Shown piece after piece: positions 9,469 through 19,321 of a DNA stretch of 64,000 nt. The DNA comes from Lentimicrobiaceae bacterium. Its GTDB lineage: Bacteria > Bacteroidota > Bacteroidia > Bacteroidales > JALOCA01. Position 1 is the stretch's first letter, and every line of letters begins with the position of its first letter. Under the pieces are notes generated by a model that was not told the origin of the DNA, did no database searches, and saw only the letters and a program-made list of their open reading frames with translations. The DNA is taken from NCBI GenBank assembly GCA_023227965.1, contig JALOCA010000014.1:6798-70797 (forward strand), written 5' to 3'. The position numbers and the translations under genes were made by a program.

Positions 9469-12012
9469 CTAATAACTACTAAAAACAGATGCAATTTTAA
9501 TCTTTTTATCTATATTTTCTATCATATCTTGGGTGTGATAGGTAATAATGATTTCTTCGCCGGGCAAAATATCAAAATAATTATCCGAAAAGAATCCCTT
9601 TCCCTTCGAAAGAGAAAGAAAAGCATTCTTTACCAAATTCTTCGATTTCAATTTAATTTGAAAACCGTCGCCATGGGGCACTATTGTATAGCTTATCTCC
9701 GGGTTGGGCAGGTTAAGTTTCTTTATAGGAAGGAAATAAAAGATATTTTTTGCAATTACTGCATCGTCGTTGGAAAGGTTTGCCTGTAATAAAATGTTAT
9801 TTTTTAAGCTGCTATCAATATATTCGTCTGCACTGAAAGTAAAGAGTATTTTGCTGCTGTTTGCCGGAACATTCACCTGCTGAATGATTTTTTTATAAAC
9901 CTTTCCGTCGAAATCCATTAGTTTCAGTTCCAGTTTTGCAGGTAAATCCTGTAAGCGGTCGGAAACGGCATACACATTCACTTTTCCGCCTTCTTCTACG
10001 GTAGAAAGAATCACATTCTCATAGGTTTTCTTTGCAAAATAATGTAATGCTTTCCATCTCCCCAAATAGTCAACGGACGACCAGGAAACCACTGGCCAAC
10101 AGTCATTCAACTGCCAGTAAAGCGTTCCCATGCAGTAAGGTTTTGCCCGGCGGTGAGCTTCTATTGCAGTACGCATTCCTTCTGCCTGCAAAAGCTGGCT
10201 CACATAGGTATAACTCTCAAAATCTTTAGGCTGACGGTAGTCGCGTTCCAGGTAAGTTTGTATGGTTTCAAATCCTGTCTGATGTTTCTGATGTACTTTT
10301 AATACATCAGAATACAAAAAACGATCTGTCGGCGATGTGAAAGAATCAATGGTTTGCATGCTTGGGAATCCCTGGAAACCATATTCCGACATAAAATGCC
10401 CTATCTTTTTTCTGTAAACACTGAAGGGTTCCATTCCCCACCAAACACCCCAGTAATGACTGTCGTCGTGCGTCAAGCTTTCTTTCCGGCCCCAGCCGTA
10501 AGTAGGAGAGGAGGGATGGTAATACCTTCCGGAATCAAACTCGTAAACCAGTGCCGGAAGCATTTCTTCAAATATCTTCTGATAGTTATGCCAGATATTT
10601 GCCGAGTCTTTCTTCGAGTAACGGTACTGTTTTTGCCAACCCCAGTTGTGCCAGCCTTCGCTCATCTCGTTGTTGCCACACCAAAGTGCCAGGCAGGGAT
10701 GATTTCTTAGTCTTGTGATGTTGTCAATGGCTTCGGCTTTCACATTTTCCACAAAAGCACTGTCGCCCGGATACATACTACAGGCAAACATAAAATCCTG
10801 CCACACAAGGATGCCGTTTTCGTCGCAGAGATTGTAGAATTCATCATTTTCGTAAATGCCACCACCCCACACGCGAAGCATATTCATGTTTGCTTGCTTC
10901 GCAGATTGAATGATTCGTGAATAAGTTTCTTTTCCGGTACGGGCTAAAAAATTATCCGAGGGGATATAATTGGCACCTTTCATAAAAATAGGAACACCAT
11001 TTAACTGCACATAAAATCCGTTTCCTGTGCTATCCGTTTGCCGGATGATTTCCAGCTTGCGAAGCCCGGTTCTGATAACGGTATCCTGCCTTTCTGTGGT
11101 AGTTTTATTTAATGTAATTTGAATATTGTAAAGAAAAGGTTTCCCCAAACCGTTAGTCCACCATAGTTTGGGGCTGTGAATCAGAAAGGAAATACTCTTT
11201 TCATTGATTCCGGGGAAAAGTTTTACTGATGTTTCTGAATATACTTCTCCAGAAACGGTATCAGAAATTTTAATGGTGATATTTTGTTCTTGAGTAGATT
11301 CAATTTCAAGATTGGCATTTAATATTGCAGAATCAGGAGTAAGTTTTTGTTGTTGGATTTGCGCCTGGCGTAAAACGAAATCATTCCATGCAAACAGGTA
11401 AACTGGTTTCCAGACACCTGTGGTAACCAGACGTGGTCCCCAGTCCCATCCGAAATGATAAGCAGCTTTGCGGGTAAAAACCTTTTCATCTCCCGGAAGG
11501 GTGTAAGGAAGTTTCATGGCTTTTAGTTTTCCCAGCCTTACCGGCGAAGAAAAACGGATAAAGATGGTATTGGTGCCTTTCTTTAGCCGTTTGGTTACGT
11601 TTTCGCTCCAGGTACAAAACATATTATCTGCCTGAAGCAATGGAATCCCGTTCAGCATCATACTGGCATAGGTATCCAGTCCTTCAAACACCAATTCGAT
11701 ATGCTGAAAATTAAGCATGGTGCTGTCAACAACAAAACTACATTGGTATTCCCAGTCTTCGTTTTCTATCCATTGAACCTTCTTTTCATTCTCACCAAAG
11801 AAAGGATCTTCAATCTGCTTATTATTCAACAAATCTGTATGTACACAACCGGGGACAGTAGCTTGCAGCCATTTGCTTCCGCCAGCGCGTTTAAACTGCC
11901 AGTGCTGGTTTAACTCTGTTTTTTTTACAAAAGGATTTTCCTTTTGGGCAAAGGCTTGTCCAAACAACAAAGTGAGAATAAGCGGAAGTGCAAGGTTTCT
12001 AAGACTATTCAA
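9469..12012 (-). CDS. Exported GH2 beta-mannosidase
   Basis: An 847-residue glycoside hydrolase family 2 enzyme that removes non-reducing beta-mannose residues, for example from the chitobiose core of N-glycans or from manno-oligosaccharides. The signal peptide covers about residues 1-22. Next come the sugar-binding jelly-roll (about 30-210), an immunoglobulin-like domain, and a TIM barrel with an MLRVWGGGIYE motif near 380. The acid/base Glu449 is in WCGNNEM and the nucleophile Glu543 is in MSEYGFQ. A beta-sandwich tail follows. The length fits secreted or periplasmic beta-mannosidases. It sits 159 bases downstream of the GH92 gene on the same strand, so the two are likely co-expressed. Confidence 0.93.
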   Translation of the reverse strand: MNSLRNLALPLILTLLFGQAFAQKENPFVKKTELNQHWQFKRAGGSKWLQATVPGCVHTDLLNNKQIEDPFFGENEKKVQWIENEDWEYQCSFVVDSTMLNFQHIELVFEGLDTYASMMLNGIPLLQADNMFCTWSENVTKRLKKGTNTIFIRFSSPVRLGKLKAMKLPYTLPGDEKVFTRKAAYHFGWDWGPRLVTTGVWKPVYLFAWNDFVLRQAQIQQQKLTPDSAILNANLEIESTQEQNITIKISDTVSGEVYSETSVKLFPGINEKSISFLIHSPKLWWTNGLGKPFLYNIQITLNKTTTERQDTVIRTGLRKLEIIRQTDSTGNGFYVQLNGVPIFMKGANYIPSDNFLARTGKETYSRIIQSAKQANMNMLRVWGGGIYENDEFYNLCDENGILVWQDFMFACSMYPGDSAFVENVKAEAIDNITRLRNHPCLALWCGNNEMSEGWHNWGWQKQYRYSKKDSANIWHNYQKIFEEMLPALVYEFDSGRYYHPSSPTYGWGRKESLTHDDSHYWGVWWGMEPFSVYRKKIGHFMSEYGFQGFPSMQTIDSFTSPTDRFLYSDVLKVHQKHQTGFETIQTYLERDYRQPKDFESYTYVSQLLQAEGMRTAIEAHRRAKPYCMGTLYWQLNDCWPVVSWSSVDYLGRWKALHYFAKKTYENVILSTVEEGGKVNVYAVSDRLQDLPAKLELKLMDFDGKVYKKIIQQVNVPANSSKILFTFSADEYIDSSLKNNILLQANLSNDDAVIAKNIFYFLPIKKLNLPNPEISYTIVPHGDGFQIKLKSKNLVKNAFLSLSKGKGFFSDNYFDILPGEEIIITYHTQDMIENIDKKIKIASVFSSY

Positions 12013-12171
12013 TTTGTAAAAATATAGATAAATTATTGATTTTTAAATTTGAAATAAATATTCAGGGTTAATCATTTTACCAGATATATTTGGCCGTTCT
12101 TAAAGTAAAATAAATCGAAGTTCCTTTACCATTTACCTTTTTTTCATCCAGAAGTCCATCTTTTTCCATGG

Positions 12172-15100
12172 TTATTCAATGGTTATTTCATCTGCAAAAA
12201 GCCAGCTTTTATCACCAGCACCCGGATGCCATTCAGGGCAAACGCCACGATTTTGGGCAACTATTTTAATAAAGCGGACGGTAGTGTTCTTGTAGCCCAT
12301 TGCAAATGTATGAATAATACCGCCATCCTGTTTTTCAGAAACAGGGTTGTTTACAGTTTCGGCATTGAGAAATGTACTGCCATCCTTCGAAACATAAAAA
12401 TCAACTTTCTTAGGCATAAAAATCCATGCTCCCTGATCCTGAAGAAAATTAATGGAAATTTTTTCTACTGGGGTTTCTTTACCGAGATCAACTACTACAT
12501 CTAAATCAACGCCCTCATAACCTTGCCATAAACCGGTATGGAAATTAGTATTCCCTTTCAGCCCGTCAATAAGAGCCTCATTACCACCGGCAGCATATTG
12601 AGGGTTGTATTTGCTGTTTAGTTTGATAGTAACACCGGATTTACGCTTTCCAAAAAAAGAGGTGATGATTTTACTTGGGAAATAGTCCGGAGCTTCTGCA
12701 AAAGCTTTTAACGTGGTAGTATTTTTAATTACCAATGGCTCTTCGTAAACTGGCGAAGCAATGGAAGGTGTTGAACCATCAAGTGTATAATGAATACGTG
12801 CAGAATGGGTTATGCAGCCAAGTTCTACCTGCATGGAATCGGCAAAAGTTCGTTTGCCTTCTTTTACAAAAGGTACTGCTACCACTTTATTATCGCGAAT
12901 CTCTGCTACCGGAACTTCCTTTCCCCATTCTTTGTTAGGCTGGGTGCTCATGTTAAAAATCAGTTTTCCACCTTTTTCAATCATCTCATAGGTGATAAAA
13001 CACTTATTATAAGCTTTTCCGTTAAAAGTAGCTGACTGTATGTAGTAATTATTGGCATCTAAATTTTTAGCTTCGATAGAAAAGTCTTTTCCATTTTCGA
13101 GATGCAGAGTAACTTTTTTAAACATGGGGGTTCCAATAGCATATTCATCTGCTGCCGGAGTTACCGGATAAAATCCCATGGCACTTAAAACAAGCCATGC
13201 CGACATTTGCCCGCAATCTTCGTTGCCACACAGCCCATCGGGAGCGGCTGTGTACATTTCTTTCATGATGCGATGTACCATAGCCTGGGTTTTCCAGGGT
13301 TGTTCCGCGTAGTTGTACAGGTAAGCCATGTGGTGGCTGGGTTCGTTTCCATGCACATACTGACCGATTAAACCTGTAATGTCGGGTTGTTCTCGTCCTG
13401 AGATTTCTGATTTGGTAGTAAAAAGATCATCCAAACGTTGAGCAAATTTGTCTTTACCACCAAAAAGTTGCATCATTCCGCTGATGTCCTGTGGGGCGTA
13501 AAAAGTATATTGCCAGGCATTGGCTTCGGTGTAATTGCTATTCACTTCTTTAGAGTCAAAAGGGAAATACCAGCCTCCATTTACTTTAGCCCGCATAAAT
13601 CCGGTAGATGGATCGTAAAGATTTTGATAGGACTGTGCACGCTGTATGAACTCTTTATAAATATCTTCTTTTTTCATTTTTTTTGCCATCTGGGCAATGC
13701 ACCAGTCATCGAAAGCATATTCAAGAGTCTTGGAAACAGATTCGCCATCATCATCGGTACTCAGAAAACCCACTTCACGGTATGCTTTTCCGCCTCTTTC
13801 ATCCAGCATAGCACTACTAACCATTGCATTGAGTGCTTTTTCTGCATCAAAACCACTAACTCCTTTTAAATAAGCATCAGCAATTACCGGAATGGCATGA
13901 TGCCCTATCATACAATCAGTTTCGTTGGCGGCAAGCTCCCATACCGGCAATTTGCCTCCTTGTTCGAACTGTTTAATAAAGGTGTTGATAAAATCGGAAG
14001 TGCGTTTGCGGTCGGTAATGGTGAGCAGAGGATGCAGTGCACGATAGGTATCCCAAAGCGAAAAAACAGTGTAATAATCAAAGTTTTCCGTCTTATGGGC
14101 TTTAAAATCTCTGCCAAGGTATTCTCCATTCACATCCGAATATGAATTGGGGCTAAGCAAAGCATGGTAAAGTGCTGTGTAAAACACCTCTTTCTGATCG
14201 TTGGAACCACCTTCTACCGTAATCTTACTCAGTTCTTTATTCCAGCTTTCTTCGGCATTGTTTCGCACATCTTTAAAGTTCCAGCCCGGTATTTCTTTTT
14301 CCATATTCAATCTTGCATTTTCCATGCTTACAGCAGAAATCCCAACTTTCACCAGGATTTGTTCTCCTTTGTTGGTGATAAAACTTACAGATGCTTTTAC
14401 ATTTTTTCCGTTAGTTTCATTTAGATAGGAATTTAACTGATCGTTGACAGCGATGGTCGAACGGTCGAAAGGCTTGGAAAATTTTGCAACAAAATATACT
14501 ATCTGGTTGTCAGCCCATGCCTGCGACCGGCGATAACCTTCTATCTCGTCTGTTTTGGAAAAATGAATGTAAGAATCCAACACTTTATCGCGGTGCGAAA
14601 GATCAATGATGATATTGGCATTCTTACTTTCCGGAAAAGTATAACAATGCAATCCGCAGCGTGCAGTTGCTGTAAGTTCTGCTTTTACATGTCCTTTATT
14701 TAACAAGACACTATAGTAACCGGCGGAAGCTTCTTCATTTTCATGAGAAAAAGAGGAACAATATCCTTCTGCCATGTTTTTAGGACTGCCCCTTTTCCAA
14801 AATACCTTGCCAACTGTTGGCATCAGCAAAATGTCGCCATAGTCGGAACAACCGGTACCGCTAAGATGCGTGTGGCTGAAACCGTAAATTATCGTATCGC
14901 TGTGATGATAAGCTGAACAGCCATCCCAGCCATCAAGGCGGGTATCCGGGCTTAACTGCACCATGCCAAAAGGTACACTTGCACCAGGGTAGGTGTGTCC
15001 ATGTCCACCGGTTCCGATAAAGGGGTTGACATATTTTGTAGGGTTACCGGAAAGTATAGGATGATTACTATTTGAAGAAAAGTGGTTACCGGTAGTGGAA

Positions 15101-15177
15101 AAAGTTACAAGAATTATCTGGATTATAATAACCGCTGAGGTTAATATTTTGTATTTGTGATTGCTGTATTTTTTCAT
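12172..15177 (-). CDS. Exported GH92 alpha-1,2-mannosidase with C-terminal binding domains
   Basis: A 1001-residue calcium-dependent exo-alpha-mannosidase of family GH92, a Bacteroidota speciality for N-glycans and fungal mannan. A hydrophobic export signal lies at about 12-30. The family start motif VNPFIGTGGHGHTYPGA is near residue 50, followed by SHTHLSGTG. A GNEPSHH motif and a DGLCGNEDCGQMSAW motif near residues 635-680 mark the catalytic (alpha/alpha)6 barrel. After about residue 790 come a chitobiase-C-terminal-like sandwich (YTLDGSTPS) and an F5/8 type C (CBM32-like) domain, probably carbohydrate-binding. The neighbouring GH2 beta-mannosidase suggests stepwise trimming of one mannose glycan. 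No SusC/SusD pair is nearby. Confidence 0.94.
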   Translation of the reverse strand: MKKYSNHKYKILTSAVIIIQIILVTFSTTGNHFSSNSNHPILSGNPTKYVNPFIGTGGHGHTYPGASVPFGMVQLSPDTRLDGWDGCSAYHHSDTIIYGFSHTHLSGTGCSDYGDILLMPTVGKVFWKRGSPKNMAEGYCSSFSHENEEASAGYYSVLLNKGHVKAELTATARCGLHCYTFPESKNANIIIDLSHRDKVLDSYIHFSKTDEIEGYRRSQAWADNQIVYFVAKFSKPFDRSTIAVNDQLNSYLNETNGKNVKASVSFITNKGEQILVKVGISAVSMENARLNMEKEIPGWNFKDVRNNAEESWNKELSKITVEGGSNDQKEVFYTALYHALLSPNSYSDVNGEYLGRDFKAHKTENFDYYTVFSLWDTYRALHPLLTITDRKRTSDFINTFIKQFEQGGKLPVWELAANETDCMIGHHAIPVIADAYLKGVSGFDAEKALNAMVSSAMLDERGGKAYREVGFLSTDDDGESVSKTLEYAFDDWCIAQMAKKMKKEDIYKEFIQRAQSYQNLYDPSTGFMRAKVNGGWYFPFDSKEVNSNYTEANAWQYTFYAPQDISGMMQLFGGKDKFAQRLDDLFTTKSEISGREQPDITGLIGQYVHGNEPSHHMAYLYNYAEQPWKTQAMVHRIMKEMYTAAPDGLCGNEDCGQMSAWLVLSAMGFYPVTPAADEYAIGTPMFKKVTLHLENGKDFSIEAKNLDANNYYIQSATFNGKAYNKCFITYEMIEKGGKLIFNMSTQPNKEWGKEVPVAEIRDNKVVAVPFVKEGKRTFADSMQVELGCITHSARIHYTLDGSTPSIASPVYEEPLVIKNTTTLKAFAEAPDYFPSKIITSFFGKRKSGVTIKLNSKYNPQYAAGGNEALIDGLKGNTNFHTGLWQGYEGVDLDVVVDLGKETPVEKISINFLQDQGAWIFMPKKVDFYVSKDGSTFLNAETVNNPVSEKQDGGIIHTFAMGYKNTTVRFIKIVAQNRGVCPEWHPGAGDKSWLFADEITIE

Positions 15178-15484
15178 TTTTTCTTGGATTTAACGCTCCG
15201 AATTTAACAATATATCCGATATGCCATTTTCTTTGTAATAAGTTTTGTAGTTAGTGCAAATGGAAATTAAGACTTAGGGTCAGAAGCTGTAGTTTACAAC
15301 AGTTAAAAATGTACTTTCAAAATGTAGTAGAGGCAGGTTTTGAGTGGTTGAAAAAGTGCTTCGATGTTGTAAAAACCCGTTTTAAATGGCTAAGATGAAA
15401 GGATTAAGAATATTTTTTTGGCTGCATGATATTGTAATGCAATCCGGAACGAAGCAGAATTATTAATCCCGTAAACCAGAATAA
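15178..15484. other. Gene-free stretch
   Basis: 307 bases between the GH92 gene and the hydrolase-like gene. I see no open frame with coding character, no RNA and no clear terminator. The GH92 promoter must lie here. Confidence 0.5.
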
Positions 15485-16657
15485 TTAGTTAAGAAATCCC
15501 GAAGCTTTTTCAAAAACATGGGCGAAAGCGGTGTCAACAAGGGGACTAAGCCCAGGATTGGCAACTGGAAATGGCGTTTCGTGTGAATAGGGAAATGGCG
15601 GGTCGAAAACTTCCACGTTACAGAAGGGTGGCTTACCGTGGATACCGAGGGTTTGTATTATTCCTGTGGCAGGTATCACACTGTCGTTTTTGAGGCAGAT
15701 AGCCTGTATTTTGTCGTGCAGTTTTGCAATTGTGTGTTCTCTGAAAGTGCGCCTGTTGCTTTCTCTTATCATGGAAATAAACGCGTTACCCAAAGATGTT
15801 TGTTGTAAATGCACAAAAAACGGGTGTCGTTGGCGTATTTGGGTTTGCAAATCGCACATGTAAAAATGGTAAATCTTCCGGAAAGCCGTTTCGTCCATTA
15901 TTAACCGCGAAACGCCGTTCATTTGGCTGAAAAGCGAGCCTCCGCAAAAAAGAAACATCCGGCTTTGCTGCAAAAGGTTAGCGGGATTTGCCAGCATGAG
16001 AATCTGCCCTAAAAACGAGCCTATTGAATAGGTAAACAGGTCAATATCCGCATTTTTTTCAAGGAAGGGATGCTTTCCACTTTTAGTTTGTTCGAGCAGA
16101 CATATCACATCTTCTGCACTTTGCCAGCCCGAAAGCATGAAACGCAACGGGTCTTCCGACAATCGTTCGCTCAAAGCTACGTTGGCAATGGTCGTCATAG
16201 ATGCCCTGGCAACTGAATGATTTCTGCGGATGAGCAAGGGCATAACGGCTCTGGGGTTGCTCCACATCTGCGGCGAACGGTTCATGTGAAAAGCAATGGG
16301 AAATAAAATTACGGGAACTCCTGTTTTTATAGCCAGGTAGTATCCCCATGGCAAATATTTCAGCCAGCTTCTCTCATTAAGTCCGTGCAGTAGCAGTATG
16401 GCTCTTTTGTATTTTTTACCCGTACCGGGAACAAAAACCGGATAGCGGAATTCTTTGTTTTCAATAATATCTTCGTCGTTGATATTGTAAAAATCATCTA
16501 TGGCTGTACGGTTATCATTGCCGATTCCAGACGAATTCCCGAATCGTGAAGTAAAAGGCAGCATATGTATTGTGGCTCCGGAGGTGTTCACTGCCATTGC
16601 ATTATTTTCTAAAGAAAAAACAGATTTTAACTCCCGGTATAGTGATGAATATTGCAT
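15485..16657 (-). CDS. Alpha/beta-hydrolase-like protein (DUF6051-like)
   Basis: A 390-residue protein without signal peptide. An ILLLHGLNERSW motif near residue 88 resembles the oxyanion-hole strand of alpha/beta hydrolases. The nucleophile-elbow candidate is YSIGSF near 210, which has Ser in a G-poor context (S-I-G). An acid and a His may lie in the C-terminal third, which has PPFPYSHETPF. The overall pattern resembles a Bacteroidota family I associate with DUF6051, though I cannot confirm that. The substrate is unknown. It is divergent from the LytTR regulator gene (213 bases between starts), so mutual regulation is possible. Confidence 0.6.
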   Translation of the reverse strand: MQYSSLYRELKSVFSLENNAMAVNTSGATIHMLPFTSRFGNSSGIGNDNRTAIDDFYNINDEDIIENKEFRYPVFVPGTGKKYKRAILLLHGLNERSWLKYLPWGYYLAIKTGVPVILFPIAFHMNRSPQMWSNPRAVMPLLIRRNHSVARASMTTIANVALSERLSEDPLRFMLSGWQSAEDVICLLEQTKSGKHPFLEKNADIDLFTYSIGSFLGQILMLANPANLLQQSRMFLFCGGSLFSQMNGVSRLIMDETAFRKIYHFYMCDLQTQIRQRHPFFVHLQQTSLGNAFISMIRESNRRTFREHTIAKLHDKIQAICLKNDSVIPATGIIQTLGIHGKPPFCNVEVFDPPFPYSHETPFPVANPGLSPLVDTAFAHVFEKASGFLN

Positions 16658-16842
16658 AGTGTATTTCTGATTTGCAAAACAAAGGAAACACCGGAACAGG
16701 AGACCTTCAAATTAAAGGTGTACTACCCTGCAGAATGGGACGAAAACGGGGAATGCGGGATGAAAATTCTCATTGGGGGACGAATTGCACAACAGCAAAA
16801 GTCCAATATGATTCCTGCCCACTGAAACCGGAATAAAATCTG

Positions 16843-16850
16843 TACATTTG
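16843..16850 (+). promoter_or_regulatory. Bacteroidota-type -7 element for the LytTR gene
   Basis: TACATTTG followed by C is a full match to TAnnTTTG(C). It lies 19 bases before the start codon. Confidence 0.5.
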
Positions 16851-16869
16851 CACTCAAATCAATAGTGGA

Positions 16870-17721
16870 ATGTCCGACTTACAGAAGCCCATCTCCCAAT
16901 ATCTTACCGAAAAAGGCAATATTGTAAGACTCATATTGTTCACGAGTGCTTTTGCATTGCTGTTCATAAACATTTATGCTCCTTTCGGTGTGGAAACATG
17001 GTACAATGTAACCCGGTGGCAACTTTTGTTGTTTTCAAGCCTGGTGATACTCACCGGAGTGCTGGTAGTTGTGGTAAGCAGGATGATAATGTATCATTGG
17101 TGTAAAAAACACAGCTTGCTGTTATGGCAGTATCTGGTTTGGGTAGTTGCCGAAGTTTTTTTTATGGCACTGTTTTATGCGCTTTACGAAAAATGGATAG
17201 TTGCCGATTCCCGTTTTTTCCCTGATTTGTTGAAAAATTCGATTCAAAATACTGCGCTGGTTCTTTTATTACCTTATTCTGCAACCTGGCTTTTTTTTTC
17301 GTGGAGGGAGAAAAAAATCAAACTTGAAACACTTTCGGCAGAAAAAGATGTTCCCGATAGCACAAAAAATATGATTCCCTTTCATGATGAAAAGGGTATA
17401 CTTCGGTTGTCAGTAAAAGCCGAGCATCTGCTTTATATTGAATCTTCTGATAATTATGTTACAATTTATTACCTGAACAAGGAAAAAATTGTGCATTTCA
17501 TGATGCGCAACACTATGAAAAAGTTGGAAGAGCAGTTGGAAGGCAGCATGGTAATCCGTTGCCATCGTTCGTTCATTATCAATTTTGAGAAGGTGAAGAT
17601 TTTACGCAGGGAAAAAGACGGTTTACACCTTGAACTGGATGTGCCGGAAGCTTTACAAATCCCTGTTTCAAAATCGTATATCGAAAAGGTGATGCAGGTA
17701 TTTACCCGGTTTAGTGTGTAA
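16870..17721 (+). CDS. Membrane-bound LytTR family transcriptional regulator
   Basis: A 283-residue protein with four predicted membrane helices in the amino half (about residues 20-40, 50-72, 80-105 and 120-145). A short linker leads to a C-terminal LytTR DNA-binding domain at about 180-280. Typical LytTR features are visible: LYIESSDNYVTIYY, MIRCHRSFIINFEKV-like sequence and a final VPVSK-like IPVSKSYIEKV. No receiver domain is present, so the membrane part probably replaces phosphorylation as input, as in other Bacteroidota LytTR proteins. Likely targets are its own gene or the divergent hydrolase-like gene. Confidence 0.88.
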   Translation: MSDLQKPISQYLTEKGNIVRLILFTSAFALLFINIYAPFGVETWYNVTRWQLLLFSSLVILTGVLVVVVSRMIMYHWCKKHSLLLWQYLVWVVAEVFFMALFYALYEKWIVADSRFFPDLLKNSIQNTALVLLLPYSATWLFFSWREKKIKLETLSAEKDVPDSTKNMIPFHDEKGILRLSVKAEHLLYIESSDNYVTIYYLNKEKIVHFMMRNTMKKLEEQLEGSMVIRCHRSFIINFEKVKILRREKDGLHLELDVPEALQIPVSKSYIEKVMQVFTRFSV

Positions 17722-17757
17722 CTTATTGCTTGACAAAAGTGTTTCTTTTGCCCGGAA

Positions 17758-19119
17758 TCAGCGTGCGAGAATGTTTTCGGCTAACGCATCCAACGAAATT
17801 CCATCAAAATTTCCCGAACTCATCATCAATAGGTTGCAGTTTTTCCATTCCTGTTGCAGCAATGTTGCCCTGAGTATGGAAGAGTCGGTAAAAACTTGTA
17901 GATCGGGGTTGTTGAAGGCATCAAAAACCTGTTCGGAGCTGATAGGCGGCAGTTTTTTTATTGCAAGGGCATGATGGTTAAAGTACACTAAGGGGACATC
18001 GGCAAATTCGAGTGTATTTTGGTATTGCGAAAGAAAATCTTTGTTCAGACTGCTGTAGGTGTGCAGTTCCATACAGGCAACCAGCTTACGCCCGGGATAT
18101 TGTTCTTTCAATGCTTTGGTGGTAGCCATCAGCTTGGAAGGTGAATGGGCAAAATCCTTATAAATGGCTGTAAAATCGTTTTTTGCAATCAACTCAAGAC
18201 GTTTTGATGCACCCTTGAATGAAGCAATGGCATTAAAAAATAATTCGTCGCTCACCCCTAAAAGGTTGCAAACCTGTTTTGCTCCTGCAAGATTACACAG
18301 GTTATGTTTCCCGAAAATCTGCAACGCAGTTTTTCCATTTTTTGTGTTAAGATAGGTAATGCCGTTTTCTATGGTGAAACTAAGTGTTTTGTAAGCATAT
18401 TTTTGAATAGACTCAGGGACATGGTCGGCTATTTTTACCACTTCGACATCTTCATTGCAATATACAAGAGCACCGTTATTGCTTATCAGTCCGGCAAATA
18501 TCCTGAATTGTTCCACATAGTTATCGAAAGTGGGGAACACATTGATGTGGTCCCATGCAATGCCGCTGATCAGGGCTATGTCCGGTTTATACACATGGAA
18601 TTTCGGACGACGGTCAATAGGTGAGGTGAGGTATTCATCACCTTCGAACACCATCAGGGGCGCATCTTCGCTGAGTTTTACCATTACATCAAACCCTTCG
18701 AGCTGGGCGCCTACCATATAATCGCAGTCAATTTTACAATGTTGTAAAACATGCAGAATCATGGCAGTGATGGTTGTTTTTCCATGACTTCCCCCTATGA
18801 CAATTCTTTTTTTATTTTTCGACTGTTCATAAAGGTATTCGGGATAAGAATAAATTTTCAGCCCTAATTGTTGAGCACGGATGAGTTCGGGGTTATCGGC
18901 TTTGGCATGCATTCCTACTATTACTGCATCCAGTTGGGGGGTTAGTAGTTCAGGGTGCCAGCCGATTAATCCGGGTAACAGGTCGTATTTCCGTAACCTG
19001 CTTTTTGCCGGTTCAAAAAATTCGTCGTCAGAACCCGAAACTTCATATCCTTTTTTAGCCAATGCTATGGCAAGGTTATGCATTGCACTACCACAAATCG
19101 CAATAAAATGAACTTTCAT
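17758..19119 (-). CDS. mpl: UDP-MurNAc:tripeptide ligase Mpl (murein recycling)
   Basis: A 453-residue Mur ligase. The amino-terminal Rossmann domain begins MKVHFIAICGSAMHNLA, as in Mpl and MurC. The ATP-binding P-loop GGSHGKTT is at residues 109-116. FEGDEYLTSP near 160 matches the central-domain acidic motif of Mpl, and HSPSK near 320 belongs to the C-terminal domain. Mpl ligates recycled L-Ala-D-Glu-meso-DAP to UDP-MurNAc in the cytosol. The length (about 450) and the FEGDEY motif favour Mpl over MurC. It is convergent with the LytTR gene and divergent from cysH. Confidence 0.88.
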   Translation of the reverse strand: MKVHFIAICGSAMHNLAIALAKKGYEVSGSDDEFFEPAKSRLRKYDLLPGLIGWHPELLTPQLDAVIVGMHAKADNPELIRAQQLGLKIYSYPEYLYEQSKNKKRIVIGGSHGKTTITAMILHVLQHCKIDCDYMVGAQLEGFDVMVKLSEDAPLMVFEGDEYLTSPIDRRPKFHVYKPDIALISGIAWDHINVFPTFDNYVEQFRIFAGLISNNGALVYCNEDVEVVKIADHVPESIQKYAYKTLSFTIENGITYLNTKNGKTALQIFGKHNLCNLAGAKQVCNLLGVSDELFFNAIASFKGASKRLELIAKNDFTAIYKDFAHSPSKLMATTKALKEQYPGRKLVACMELHTYSSLNKDFLSQYQNTLEFADVPLVYFNHHALAIKKLPPISSEQVFDAFNNPDLQVFTDSSILRATLLQQEWKNCNLLMMSSGNFDGISLDALAENILAR

Positions 19120-19295
19120 AAGCGATAATCAGTAAAACTTTAATAATAAATTCATTTCTATCAAACAGAACTCTTGTCTGTAAAATAATTAAGCAAACAT
19201 CTAAATTTTTTTTTAAGCAACCAAATTTTTTTTATATTTTGTAGAGCTTTTCCTTGCATAGCATTATGGGAAGCAAAATGTAAAAACATTACGGT

Positions 19296-19303
19296 TATCT
19301 TTG
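19296..19303 (+). promoter_or_regulatory. Bacteroidota-type -7 element for cysH
   Basis: TATCTTTG followed by C, an excellent match to TAnnTTTGC, lies 18 bases before the cysH start. Confidence 0.55.
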
Positions 19304-19321
19304 CGGTGAAAAAAACATATC

